DNA of 64,000 nucleotides, taken from the NCBI RefSeq assembly GCF_030270605.1, contig NZ_BSYJ01000004.1, positions 186,001 to 250,000 on the forward strand, in the 5' to 3' direction. The position numbers and the translations under genes were made by a program. The stretch's first letter is position 1. Each line of letters opens with the position of its first letter. This stretch comes from Biformimicrobium ophioploci. GTDB lineage: Bacteria > Pseudomonadota > Gammaproteobacteria > Pseudomonadales > Cellvibrionaceae. Under the pieces are notes generated by a model. The model did not search any database. It saw only the letters and a program-made list of their open reading frames with translations, and had not been told where the DNA came from. Below, in pieces: positions 33,400-41,744 of this stretch.

Positions 33400-35193
33400 T
33401 CAGTTTTCTTCCGGGTGAATCTCCACTTGCGGGTTGGCGTCGCGGCTATCCAGGTTGTAGGGGTCCTGGCGGAAGTGCAGCAGGCCATCCTGGTCTACCC
33501 AGGCGGTCCAGTAGGTCACGAAGACCGGTAATGGCTGCTCCAGGCGCACGCGCTTGGTGCGCGATGCCTGAGTCAGCTCCTCAACCCGGGTGGTATCCCA
33601 TTCGTGCTGCCCCTGGTCGCCCGCCAGTACCATTGCCGCCAGATCGTTGGGGCGGTCCAGGCGGATGCAGCCATGGCTATAGGTGCGGGTTTTCTTGCGG
33701 AACAGGGAGCGCGTCTGGGTATCGTGCAGATAGATGTTCTCCCGGTTGGGAATCACGAACTTGAGCCGGCCGAGCACGTTCTGCGGCCCGCCGTCCTGGC
33801 GCAGGTGCACCTTGCCGTTGCCGGCCTGGCTCAGGTTGCTGTTGTTGAACGGCATCGGCTGGCCCTCGACGCTGATCAGGCGATAGCCCAGCGCCTGCAT
33901 GCCGCGCGGGTCCTTGCGCGCCTTCGGGATCAGTTCGCTGACGGCAATGCTGCGCGGCACATACCAGTTCGGATTGAAGACCACGGTGGTCAGCTCGGTG
34001 CTGAGCTCAGGCGTCTGGTGAATCGCCTCGCCCACGATCACCCGCATCGACAGCTCGACCCGCTCGTCGCGTACCAGGCGCAGGCGGTATTCCGGCACGT
34101 TCACCAGTATGTAATCACTGCCGGGCTCCTTGCCCAGCTTGCGTCGCCGATCCAGATTGGCAGCGATCGTGAAGGCGCGTTGCATGGGGCCCACATTCAG
34201 CAGTTCCCGGCACTTCTTGCCCACCACGCCATCCTCGCGCAGTCCGTGGCGCCGCTGGAAACGCTTGACCGCCTTCTCCAGCGCCGGGTCGAACAGGTTC
34301 GGGTCTTCCGGCGGGAAGTCCACCACATAGTCGCCGTAGAGCGACAGCATGTCGCGCAGCATGCCCACGTGCTTGTGCTGCGCCCCAACAGTCATGGCAG
34401 GGCCCAGCGGCAGCGGCTTCCACAGGCCGCTGCGGGCGATGTTGCGATAGCGGCTGAGTTCCATTTCCAGCTCTGCCAGCGGCCGCTGGAATGGCTGGCT
34501 CTCCTCCCGCTGCAGGGCGTCCAGCTCGGCCTGCTCGCGCTTGCCGCGCTTGGACGACATGATCGGTGCTGGGCGAGCGGTGCGTAGTGGCGCTTCGAAG
34601 GACACCCTGCGGAACTCGCCGCGCATGCTCTCCACCGGGGTGAGCTCCGGCGGCGGGGCCTGACGCTTGAGGGTGCGCGGCTCCAGTTGCTCCAGATGAG
34701 TGTCCTGGGCGTAGGAGATGAATGCGTCGGTCAGCAGGATGTCCAGCAGTGCTGCCATATGCAGTCGCTGTGGCGAATCGCGCAGGGTGCGGTCGAAATA
34801 GCCCAGATGGTAACGGTAATCCACCAGGCTGCTGGGGTTACCCGAGCTGGTACTGTTGAGCTGCTTGATCAGGTCCTGCGCGGTATCGCTCAGCATATAG
34901 TTGTTGAACCACAGCAGGCGGTAGCCTTCCTGGCGGTAGATGCGCCGCACGGCCAGCCGGTTGAACAGCGGTTCCTGTGCGGGCCAGCTTTCCGGCTGTT
35001 CTTCCAGCCAGCGCACCAGGTGCGGGCGCACCGCAATATCCGGAAGTTCCGGCACCGTACTCTTGTTGGCGGTAAATGCCGCGTACAGCACCCATCCGCA
35101 CAGCGCACCGAGGATAAACACCGGTAGCAGCGGCTTGCGTCGCGGGCGAATGGGGGTGAATTGACGGAAAGCGTGCGTTCTTGATTTTGACAT
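33400..35193 (-). CDS. YcbB-type L,D-transpeptidase (LdtD-like), long form
   Basis: 597 residues with the full YcbB layout: cytoplasmic basic tail, one transmembrane helix ([19 protein letters not shown], about 22-40), a scaffold domain with [23 protein letters not shown], a peptidoglycan-binding domain ([27 protein letters not shown]), and a YkuD catalytic domain with [11 protein letters not shown] and the catalytic Cys in [11 protein letters not shown]. The ATG at 35191-35193 gives MSKSRTH; the longer frame to 35319 is not family-like. Divergent from lgt across 294 bases. In E. coli the equivalent pair ycbB-ycbK is adjacent. Confidence 0.92.
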   Translation of the reverse strand: MSKSRTHAFRQFTPIRPRRKPLLPVFILGALCGWVLYAAFTANKSTVPELPDIAVRPHLVRWLEEQPESWPAQEPLFNRLAVRRIYRQEGYRLLWFNNYMLSDTAQDLIKQLNSTSSGNPSSLVDYRYHLGYFDRTLRDSPQRLHMAALLDILLTDAFISYAQDTHLEQLEPRTLKRQAPPPELTPVESMRGEFRRVSFEAPLRTARPAPIMSSKRGKREQAELDALQREESQPFQRPLAELEMELSRYRNIARSGLWKPLPLGPAMTVGAQHKHVGMLRDMLSLYGDYVVDFPPEDPNLFDPALEKAVKRFQRRHGLREDGVVGKKCRELLNVGPMQRAFTIAANLDRRRKLGKEPGSDYILVNVPEYRLRLVRDERVELSMRVIVGEAIHQTPELSTELTTVVFNPNWYVPRSIAVSELIPKARKDPRGMQALGYRLISVEGQPMPFNNSNLSQAGNGKVHLRQDGGPQNVLGRLKFVIPNRENIYLHDTQTRSLFRKKTRTYSHGCIRLDRPNDLAAMVLAGDQGQHEWDTTRVEELTQASRTKRVRLEQPLPVFVTYWTAWVDQDGLLHFRQDPYNLDSRDANPQVEIHPEEN

Positions 35194-35487
35194 GCTGGCC
35201 CTGGGGTAATGACTGGGGAGGCATTCCTGTTCTCCACAGTGCGGGCTTGCGCGCCCGAACCTGTGGCCCGGCGGCAAAACCCCTGCTGCTTGCCTGCACC
35301 GCGAACCCTGCGTGTGCAACCTGCAAAGAGCCGGAATCGGCGGAATGGCGCGAATGCTATCCAGGCTCCGTCACTAAGTATGGCATCGAATCCCGATCCT
35401 GCCGGTGGCGGCAGATTTTCGCCCGGCTTGGTTTTAGCGCCGGTTTGCGTGGATAATGCGCGCTACTTCAGGCAAATCAGAAAAACC

Positions 35488-36306
35488 ATGCTGAGCTATC
35501 CGCAGATCGATCCCGTGGCCCTGGACCTGGGCTTTATTCAAGTGCACTGGTATGGACTCATGTACCTGGCGGGTTTTGCCGCAGGCTTCTGGCTGGCCCT
35601 GAGGCGCTCGAGTAAACCCTGGTCACCGGTGCTCAGGACCGAGGTTGAAGACCTGATCCTCTACTGCGCCCTGGGTGTGGTGATCGGCGGGCGCCTGGGT
35701 TACGTGCTTTTCTACGGCTTTGACCAGTTCCTGGCAGATCCACTTTGGGCGATCAAGATCAACCAGGGCGGCATGAGCTTCCACGGGGGCCTGCTGGGTG
35801 TTATGGGCGCGGCGGCGCTCTATGCGCGCAAGATTGGTGTGCGCTTTATCGATCTGATCGATTTCGTTGCGCCGCTGGTCCCCATCGGCTTGGGTCTCGG
35901 CCGCATCGGCAATTTTATCGGTCAGGAGCTGTGGGGTCGTGAGACCGACGGTCCATGGGGTATGGTGTTTCCGGCAGACCCGGACCAGCTGATGCGGCAC
36001 CCGTCGCAGCTGTACCAGGCCTTCCTGGAAGGGGCGGTCCTGTTTGCGGTCCTGTGGTGGTTCTCCGCCAAACCGCGCCCGCGCTTTGCGGTCAGTGGGC
36101 TGTTCGTCACCCTGTATGGCTGTTTCCGTTTCCTGGTGGAATTTGTGCGCGAGCCGGATGTGGGTATCCCGGTGCTGTTCGGCTGGCTCACCCGGGGCCA
36201 GTTGCTGTCGCTGCCGATGATCATCGGCGGCATCGCGATCCTGATGTGGGCCTATCGCACCCAGCCGCTGGCAGGCAGCCAGCCGCGTACGGCAACCGCC
36301 AGCTGA
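35488..36306 (+). CDS. lgt: prolipoprotein diacylglyceryl transferase
   Basis: Inner-membrane enzyme that attaches diacylglycerol to the lipobox Cys of prolipoproteins. 272 residues, seven predicted helices. Signatures: [15 protein letters not shown] near the N-terminus, and [31 protein letters not shown] and [22 protein letters not shown], which include the catalytic and substrate His/Arg positions. The start is the ATG at 35488 ([15 protein letters not shown]). A longer open frame back to 35209 is not supported. thyA and folA follow, the order known from Pseudomonas and E. coli. Several lipoproteins in this window are its substrates. Confidence 0.97.
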   Translation: MLSYPQIDPVALDLGFIQVHWYGLMYLAGFAAGFWLALRRSSKPWSPVLRTEVEDLILYCALGVVIGGRLGYVLFYGFDQFLADPLWAIKINQGGMSFHGGLLGVMGAAALYARKIGVRFIDLIDFVAPLVPIGLGLGRIGNFIGQELWGRETDGPWGMVFPADPDQLMRHPSQLYQAFLEGAVLFAVLWWFSAKPRPRFAVSGLFVTLYGCFRFLVEFVREPDVGIPVLFGWLTRGQLLSLPMIIGGIAILMWAYRTQPLAGSQPRTATAS

Positions 36307-36334
36307 TCACCGAATGAGTAAATAAAGAAGAAAT

Positions 36335-37168
36335 ATGAAACAGTATTTAGACCTGATGCGGCATGTGCGCGACCACGGCAGCCGCAAGACCGACCGCACC
36401 GGTACCGGCACCATCAGCGTGTTCGGGTACCAGATGCGCTTTGACCTCGAAGAGGGTTTTCCGCTGGTCACCACCAAGAAGTGCCACCTGCGCTCGATCA
36501 TCCACGAGCTGCTGTGGTTCCTGCAGGGCGATACCAATACCGCGTACCTGCGCGAGCATGGGGTCACTATCTGGGACGAGTGGGCCGATGATAGCGGCGA
36601 CCTGGGCCCGGTCTATGGCTACCAGTGGCGCAACTGGCCGGCGCCGGATGGCCGCCAGATCGACCAGATCAAGGTAGTGCTGGATCAGCTGCGCAATCGC
36701 CCGGACTCCCGCCGGCTGATGGTGTCAGCATGGAACCCGGCCGACCTGCCGGACGAAGGCGTGTCGCCGCAGGACAATGTGGCGCAGGGCCGTATGGCGC
36801 TGGCGCCATGCCATACCCTGATCCAGTTCTATGTGGTGGATGGGCGGCTTTCCTGCCAGTTGTACCAGCGCAGCGCCGATATCTTCCTGGGGGTGCCGTT
36901 CAATATCGCATCCTACGCGCTGCTGACCATGATGGTGGCCCAGGTAAGCGGTCTGCGCCCGGGTGAGTTCATCCACACTTTTGGCGATGCCCACCTGTAC
37001 AGCAACCACCTTGAGCAGGTGGAGCAGCAGCTGGCGCGCGAGCCTCGCCCGATGCCGCGCATGGAGCTGAATCCTGCGGTTACCGACCTGTTCGAGTTCC
37101 GCTTCGAGGACTTCACCCTGCACGACTACAACCCGCACCCGCATATTTCCGCACCGGTGGCGGTGTAA
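36335..37168 (+). CDS. thyA: thymidylate synthase
   Basis: Methylates dUMP to dTMP using methylene-THF. 277 residues (E. coli 264), with an insertion near [21 protein letters not shown]. The nucleophile Cys is in [13 protein letters not shown]. The dUMP-binding Arg pair is in [14 protein letters not shown], and [25 protein letters not shown] is fully conserved. The stop TAA shares one base with the folA ATG, so the pair is translationally coupled and feeds the folate cycle. Confidence 0.98.
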   Translation: MKQYLDLMRHVRDHGSRKTDRTGTGTISVFGYQMRFDLEEGFPLVTTKKCHLRSIIHELLWFLQGDTNTAYLREHGVTIWDEWADDSGDLGPVYGYQWRNWPAPDGRQIDQIKVVLDQLRNRPDSRRLMVSAWNPADLPDEGVSPQDNVAQGRMALAPCHTLIQFYVVDGRLSCQLYQRSADIFLGVPFNIASYALLTMMVAQVSGLRPGEFIHTFGDAHLYSNHLEQVEQQLAREPRPMPRMELNPAVTDLFEFRFEDFTLHDYNPHPHISAPVAV

Positions 37169-37707
37169 TGGCGGTGCAGGAGCCTGATGCGGCGATGCTG
37201 GCCGGAATAAAAGTGGCCATGATTGCGGCCATGGCCAGTAACCGGGTGATCGGTCGCGACAACCAGTTGCCGTGGCACATTCCCGAGGACCTGAAGTTCT
37301 TCAAGCGTGTGACCCTGGGTAAGCCTGTGGTCATGGGGCGCAATACTTTCGAATCTATCGGCCGGCCGCTGCCGGGGCGCACCAATATAGTGGTGACCCG
37401 CAACCGCAACTGGTCTGCGGAGGGGGTGGAGGTCGTTGCATCCCTCGAAGCAGCGCTGGAAAGTGGCGAGCGCGCTGCCCGGGCCGCCGGGGCGGATGAG
37501 GTTATGGTGATTGGCGGTGGGGAGATCTACCGTCAGGCGCTGCCCCTTGCGCAGCGCCTTTACCTGACCGAGGTGCAGGCCGAGTTTCAGGGGGATGCCT
37601 GGTTCCCGGAGATCGGTTCCGGGTGGGAGGAGCAGTGGCGTGAAAGTCACCCTGCTACGGACTCAGGTCAGCCCGGCTATGACTTCGCTTGCCTCGAGCG
37701 TCTATAA
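37168..37707 (+). CDS. folA: dihydrofolate reductase
   Basis: Reduces dihydrofolate made by thymidylate synthase back to tetrahydrofolate with NADPH. 179 residues. Core motifs: VAMIAAMASNRVIGRDNQLPWHIPEDLKFFK (substrate Glu/Asp region), VVMGRNTFESIGRPLPGRTNIVVTRN, and VIGGGEIYRQALPLAQRLYLTEV. The ATG overlapping the thyA stop adds about 14 residues before the usual start (an inner ATG begins MLAGIKVAMIAAM). Coupled with thyA; classic arrangement. Confidence 0.97.
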   Translation: MAVQEPDAAMLAGIKVAMIAAMASNRVIGRDNQLPWHIPEDLKFFKRVTLGKPVVMGRNTFESIGRPLPGRTNIVVTRNRNWSAEGVEVVASLEAALESGERAARAAGADEVMVIGGGEIYRQALPLAQRLYLTEVQAEFQGDAWFPEIGSGWEEQWRESHPATDSGQPGYDFACLERL

Positions 37708-37787
37708 ATTAATCGAATAGTGCGCATTGTGGCCGCAAATGGCGGGGAAGGGGCGCAAAAAGCCCTCGCACCGCAATTGTGACCAAG

Positions 37788-37814
37788 TGTTACCGGTTTG
37801 TTACGCGATGTTAC
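37788..37814. promoter_or_regulatory. three phased TGTTAC direct repeats
   Basis: TGTTAC occurs at 37788, 37799 and 37809, spaced 11 and 10 bases and so on one helical face. The first and third copies extend to TGTTACCGG. They lie about 170-190 bases upstream of the TonB-system operon and look like a site for a dimer- or tandem-binding regulator. Confidence 0.4.
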
Positions 37815-37849
37815 CGGACTACACACTATGGATGGCCGTACCTTATTCA

Positions 37850-37863
37850 TTTGAATATTCAAA
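37850..37863. promoter_or_regulatory. perfect 14-bp palindrome upstream of TonB operon
   Basis: TTTGAATATTCAAA is fully self-complementary and lies about 117 bases before the first gene of the operon. Possible operator; no regulator can be named. Confidence 0.35.
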
Positions 37864-37979
37864 GGTGCTGTTATTACAATGTGCCGCTCTTAGCTGCCTG
37901 CCAGTAGCTGAAGCCGCGTTCTGGCAGCTAGAAACATCGCGACCATGTTGTGAAATTACTGAACCCACTGGGGGGTCTG

Positions 37980-38762
37980 ATGAAAATTAAGCGATTGCAA
38001 GCTGTGGCGATGACCACTGCGCTGTCCGCGGGTGCGCTCATGGGCAGCGTTGCTGCTGCGGATACCATTGACTCTGTGCTGTCAGTCGGCCAACAAAAGA
38101 CGGCCGCCGCACAGTCTTCTCAAAAGCGTATCGACAAGATTGCGGAGGAGACCAACTCCCTGCTGCAAGATTTCAAGGTAGTCAACAAAGAGATTGACGG
38201 CCTGCGCGTTTATAACAAGCAGCTGGAAAAGCAGCTGGCCAACCAGCTGGACGTGATCCGCAAGCTGGAGCAGTCCATTGCCAACGTGACTGTGATCGAG
38301 CGCCAGATCCAGCCGCTGATCCTCCGCATGGTGACTGCGCTTGAGCAGTTCATCGAGCTGGACGTTCCTTTTGACCTCGACGCCCGTATGGCGAACCTGG
38401 AGAAGGTCAAGAGCAACATGGATCGCTCTGACATTACTGTTGCAGAGAAATTCCGCCAGATCCTCGAGCTGTACAACTTCGAATCCGAGTACAGCCGCAA
38501 GATCAACAGCTACCGTGACACCCTGGTAGTTGACGGCCAGGAGCGCGAAGTAAACGTGCTGCAGATCGGCCGTATCGCACTGGTTGCCCAGACCACCGAT
38601 TCCAGCACCACCCTCGCTTACGATAAAGAGCAGAAGGGCTGGGTTGAAGTCGACGCTGGCGAATACCGTCGCGCCGTTATGGAAGGTCTGAAAATCGCCA
38701 AGAACCAGGCCACCAAAGCCATTATGACCATGCCGATTCCTGCTCCGGAGGCTGCGCAATGA
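37980..38762 (+). CDS. DUF3450 periplasmic protein of the TonB2-type system
   Basis: 260 residues, with a signal peptide (LQAVAMTTALSAGALMGSVAAADT, cleavage likely after AAA). The mature part is long coiled coil (QSSQKRIDKIAEETNSLLQDFKVVNKEIDGLRVYNKQLEKQL). DUF3450 proteins are regularly encoded just before TtpC/ExbB in Vibrio- and Alteromonas-type TonB2 operons. A role as a periplasmic accessory for energising outer-membrane transport is inferred from that context. The start is the ATG at 37980, after GGGGGG; its stop overlaps the next start (ATGA). Codons are strongly biased to GCT/GTT/CGT/CTG, unlike neighbouring genes, suggesting high expression. Confidence 0.88.
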   Translation: MKIKRLQAVAMTTALSAGALMGSVAAADTIDSVLSVGQQKTAAAQSSQKRIDKIAEETNSLLQDFKVVNKEIDGLRVYNKQLEKQLANQLDVIRKLEQSIANVTVIERQIQPLILRMVTALEQFIELDVPFDLDARMANLEKVKSNMDRSDITVAEKFRQILELYNFESEYSRKINSYRDTLVVDGQEREVNVLQIGRIALVAQTTDSSTTLAYDKEQKGWVEVDAGEYRRAVMEGLKIAKNQATKAIMTMPIPAPEAAQ

Positions 38763-40126
38763 AAAACACCATAGCCAAAAGCGTTATCGCGGCTGTAGCA
38801 GCTGGTATCTTCAGCGTTTCCGCCGTGGCACAGGACAAAGCAGCGAGCATCGATGAGCTGCTGAACCTGGTTAAACAATCCAAGGTTTCCGAAACTGCCG
38901 AGCACCGCAAGCGCGAAGCAGACTTCAAACGCCAGAAGGCCAACCAGCAGAACCTGCTGACCCAGGCCCGCAACACCAAGGCTTCCGAAGAAGCGCGTTC
39001 CACTCGTCTGGAAAAGCAGTACGAAGACCAGGAACTGCTGGTTAAGGAAAAGCGTGAGCAGCTGGACGAGCGTCTGGGCTCCCTGAAAGAGCTGTTCGGC
39101 CACCTGACCTCCACCGCTGGCGACCTGCGCGCCAACCTGGATTCCTCCATCGTTTCTGCCCAGTACCCGGGCCGCGGCGAGTTCCTCGGTCAGCTGATCG
39201 AGAAGATGAACTCCGCAACCGAACTGCCGAGCATCGAGGAAATCGAGCGTCTGTGGTACGAGCTGCAGCGTGAAATCGTTGAGTCCGGCAAGGTAGTCAA
39301 GTTCAACGGCACTGTACTGCTGCCGGACGGTGAGAAGGCCGAGCGCGAAGTAGTTCGTGTTGGTAACTTCAACCTGGTTTCCGATGGCCAGTACCTGGAA
39401 ATGACCGATGACTTCCGCATGGCGGAGCTGGTCAAGCAGCCTGGCAAGTTCCAGGGCAAAGCTGAAGACCTGCAGTCTTCCACTACCGGTTTCCAGGCGT
39501 TTGGTGTTGACCCGACTGGTCCTACCGGCGGTTCCCTGCTGAAAGCCCTGATCAACACTCCGAGCCTGATCGACAAGTGGCACCAGGGCGGCCTGGTTGG
39601 CTACATCATCTCTGCAGTAGGTGTGTTCGCTGCGCTGCTGGCCATCTGGCGCCTGCTGGTGCTGTCCGGCATGAACGCCAAGGTTAACGCTCAGCTGCGT
39701 TCCGACACCCCGAACACGAACAACCCGCTGGGCCGTGTGCTGCAGGTTGCTGAAGAGAACAAGGGTATCGATGGTGAAACCCTCGAGCTGAAGATGGAAG
39801 AAGCGGTTCTGAAAGAGCGCCCGGGCATCGAGTCTGGCCTCAACCTGCTGAAGATCATCTCCATGGTTGCTCCGCTGCTGGGTCTGCTGGGTACCGTGAC
39901 CGGTATGATCATCACCTTCCAGGCGATCACCATTTTCGGTGCAGGCGATCCGAAGACCATGGCAGGCGGTATCTCCTCTGCACTGGTAACCACAGTACTG
40001 GGTCTGGTTGTAGCCATCCCGACCGTACTGCTGCACACCCTGGTTAACGGCCGTGCCAAGCGCATCCTGCACATCCTGGATGAGCAGAGCGCGGGTATCG
40101 TTGCCGAAAGCGCAGAACGCAAATAA
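38759..40126 (+). CDS. TtpC-like MotA/TolQ/ExbB proton-channel family protein
   Basis: 455-residue protein. An N-terminal signal peptide (MKNTIAKSVIAAVAAGIFSVSAVAQ) is followed by a coiled-coil periplasmic part (about 30-110) and a globular region with NGTVLLPDGEKAEREVVRVG. The C-terminal MotA/TolQ/ExbB domain (about 280-440) has membrane spans LVGYIISAVGVFAALLAIWR, MVAPLLGLLGTVTGMIITF and ISSALVTTVLGLVVAIPTVL. This is the layout of TtpC, the extra component of Vibrio TonB2 systems. ATGA overlap with the DUF3450 gene, 14 bases before ExbB. Same biased codon use as the rest of the operon. Confidence 0.9.
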   Translation: MKNTIAKSVIAAVAAGIFSVSAVAQDKAASIDELLNLVKQSKVSETAEHRKREADFKRQKANQQNLLTQARNTKASEEARSTRLEKQYEDQELLVKEKREQLDERLGSLKELFGHLTSTAGDLRANLDSSIVSAQYPGRGEFLGQLIEKMNSATELPSIEEIERLWYELQREIVESGKVVKFNGTVLLPDGEKAEREVVRVGNFNLVSDGQYLEMTDDFRMAELVKQPGKFQGKAEDLQSSTTGFQAFGVDPTGPTGGSLLKALINTPSLIDKWHQGGLVGYIISAVGVFAALLAIWRLLVLSGMNAKVNAQLRSDTPNTNNPLGRVLQVAEENKGIDGETLELKMEEAVLKERPGIESGLNLLKIISMVAPLLGLLGTVTGMIITFQAITIFGAGDPKTMAGGISSALVTTVLGLVVAIPTVLLHTLVNGRAKRILHILDEQSAGIVAESAERK

Positions 40127-40140
40127 GAGAGGGCGGTAGC

Positions 40141-40668
40141 ATGCACGCATTAGTTGACGCATGGGCCGCCGTTGAAGCCTTTATGGCGACGGGCGGACCG
40201 GTACTGTTCCTCATTGCCGGTCTGACCTTCTTCATGTGGACTCTGATATTCGAGCGCGTTTTTTACTTCAACGGAGCGTTGAAGACCGATGTGCAAAACG
40301 CACTCGACACCTGGGAGGAGCGCGATGAGCGTAAATCCTGGAACGCGCGTCAGATCCGCTATGCATTGATTTCTCGTGTTAAGGAAAAGATCGACAGCAA
40401 CATCGATATGATCCAGGCCTGCGTAAGCCTGTGTCCGCTGTTCGGTCTCCTCGGTACTGTTTGGGGCATGATCAACGTGTTTGAAGTGCTCGCAATGACC
40501 GGGGGCGGTGATGCCAAGCAAATGGCCAGTGGTGTATCCATGGCGACCATCCCGACAATGGCGGGCATGGTGGCAGCACTGTCTGGTGTATTTGCCAACA
40601 CTTACATCACCCGTAAGGCGGAACGCGAGAATCAACTGCTGGAAGACCATCTGACGATGGACCATTAA
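40141..40668 (+). CDS. exbB: ExbB-family biopolymer transport protein
   Basis: 175 residues. First span GGPVLFLIAGLTFFMWTLIFE at about 19-39. CPLFGLLGTVWGMINVFEVL and MATIPTMAGMVAALSGVFANTYI form the second and third spans of the proton channel. Short form without N-terminal extension, as in ExbB2 of TonB2 systems. With ExbD it uses the proton gradient to energise TonB. Ribosome site GAGAGGGCGG before the ATG. Confidence 0.93.
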   Translation: MHALVDAWAAVEAFMATGGPVLFLIAGLTFFMWTLIFERVFYFNGALKTDVQNALDTWEERDERKSWNARQIRYALISRVKEKIDSNIDMIQACVSLCPLFGLLGTVWGMINVFEVLAMTGGGDAKQMASGVSMATIPTMAGMVAALSGVFANTYITRKAERENQLLEDHLTMDH

Positions 40669-40705
40669 GGCTAACGGCGAGCAGTATTCGCTAAGAGAGT
40701 TGCCA

Positions 40706-41104
40706 ATGAGCAGAAAACCAAAAGCGGCAGAAGACGAAAACGCGATTGACCTCACGCCCATGCTGGACGTGGTGTTCATCATGCTGATCTTCTTTATCGT
40801 CGTCTCCACCTTTATCAAGGAGCCGGGCATTGAGATCACCAAGCCGGAAGCCACTACAGCTGAGCTGAAAGCGGCATCCATCCTGGTGGGTATCAATAGC
40901 AAAGACGAGATCTGGATTGCCAAGGAAAAGGTCGACGAGCGTCTGGTGAAGGTTGTCCTTGAGCGCCTGTTTGCTGAGAACCCGAAAGGCTGGCTGATTA
41001 TTCAGCCGGACGAGGGCGCCAGCATCGAGGCCATTGAAAAGGTCATAGAAGCGGCGAAAAAGGTCGGTATCGCTAAAACTTCGCTAGCAACAGAAGAGGG
41101 TTAA
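40706..41104 (+). CDS. exbD: ExbD-family biopolymer transport protein
   Basis: 132 residues. A short cytoplasmic part (KAAEDENAIDLTPMLDVVFIMLIFFIVVSTF) contains the single helix with the conserved, proton-relevant Asp of TPMLDVVF. The rest is a periplasmic domain with IQPDEGASIEAIEKVIEAAKKVGI. The start is the ATG at 40706; the TTG at 40700 is only an in-frame near-start. Followed after 6 bases by the disrupted tonB leader. Confidence 0.93.
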   Translation: MSRKPKAAEDENAIDLTPMLDVVFIMLIFFIVVSTFIKEPGIEITKPEATTAELKAASILVGINSKDEIWIAKEKVDERLVKVVLERLFAENPKGWLIIQPDEGASIEAIEKVIEAAKKVGIAKTSLATEEG

Positions 41105-41110
41105 GCAGCC

Positions 41111-41191
41111 GTGAACCTAGGAAGACTTTTAGGGGCTGGCGTGCTGGGTGTAGTGACCACCGTGGCCTTATTTTCACAATGCAGAAGCTGA
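41111..41191 (+). other. out-of-frame tonB leader encoding the membrane anchor
   Basis: GTG at 41111 begins VNLGRLLGAGVLGVVTTVALF, the N-terminal membrane anchor expected of TonB2. It then runs into QCRS and a stop, 27 codons in all. The remainder of TonB continues in the frame starting at 41179. One extra T in the T4 run at 41171-41174 would join the two as VALFFTMQKLI. Either the assembled sequence has a homopolymer error or the gene is truly frameshifted. Confidence 0.75.
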
Positions 41192-41730
41192 TCGATGCGA
41201 ACATGAAGGCTCCCGAAGAAGGGGAGAACATCAAGATCGCAGATATCGTGATGCCGAAGCAGGAGCTGGATACCCAGTACGACACGAGCAAGCCGGACAA
41301 GCCGGACGAGCCGGAAGAGCCGCCACCGGATATGCCTGAGCCGGAGTTCGACAACCCGGACGTGGACACCGCCATCAACATGGCGCCGCCCACTTCAGGT
41401 GTTGACCCGAACATCGGTGGCCTCGGCAACTTCGCGAGTGAAGGTGATTACCTGCCAATCGTGAAGGTGCAGCCGCAGTATCCGCGTCGCGCCATGCAGC
41501 GTGGTATCGAAGGCTACGTGATCGTCGAGTACACAGTAACCAAGAACGGATCTGTACGTGACCCGCGTGTGGTGGAAGCATTCACCGCCAAGGGCCAGCC
41601 GACTACGGTCTTCAATCGCGCTGCGATGAAGTCCGCGCTGAAGTACAAGTACAAGCCGCGGGTCATCGATGGTGAAGCCATCGAAGTACCGGGTGTACGT
41701 ACCAAGATCACCTTCAACCTGGCCAAGTAA
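41179..41730 (+). CDS. tonB: TonB-family energy transducer, body (anchor out of frame)
   Basis: 183 residues as the intact frame stands. Charged Pro/Glu-rich linker (SKPDKPDEPEEPPPDMPEPE) and the C-terminal TonB domain, about 95-180 (VKVQPQYPRRAMQRGIEGYVIVEYTVTKNGSVRDP, AAMKSALKYKYKP). TonB transduces proton-motive force from ExbB/ExbD to outer-membrane receptors and needs an N-terminal membrane helix, which here lies in another frame (41111-41191). With one base restored the protein would be about 206 residues and normal. Last transport component before the TPR gene. Confidence 0.88.
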   Translation: MQKLIDANMKAPEEGENIKIADIVMPKQELDTQYDTSKPDKPDEPEEPPPDMPEPEFDNPDVDTAINMAPPTSGVDPNIGGLGNFASEGDYLPIVKVQPQYPRRAMQRGIEGYVIVEYTVTKNGSVRDPRVVEAFTAKGQPTTVFNRAAMKSALKYKYKPRVIDGEAIEVPGVRTKITFNLAK

Positions 41731-41744
41731 CGGAGGCGACGCAA

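Noticed and set aside
35209-35487. N-terminal extension of lgt
   Set aside because: The extra 93 residues are not membrane-like and the family starts at MLSYPQ-type sequence; the ATG at 35488 fits better.
38618-40162. 514-codon minus-strand open frame
   Set aside because: Exactly antisense to the DUF3450/TtpC-like genes, whose codon bias leaves the opposite frame free of stops; no family motif and no start context.
41111-41191. Programmed -1 frameshift site in tonB
   Set aside because: No X_XXY_YYZ heptamer or downstream pseudoknot was evident; a homopolymer indel explains it more simply. Kept only as a low-ranked alternative in the findings.
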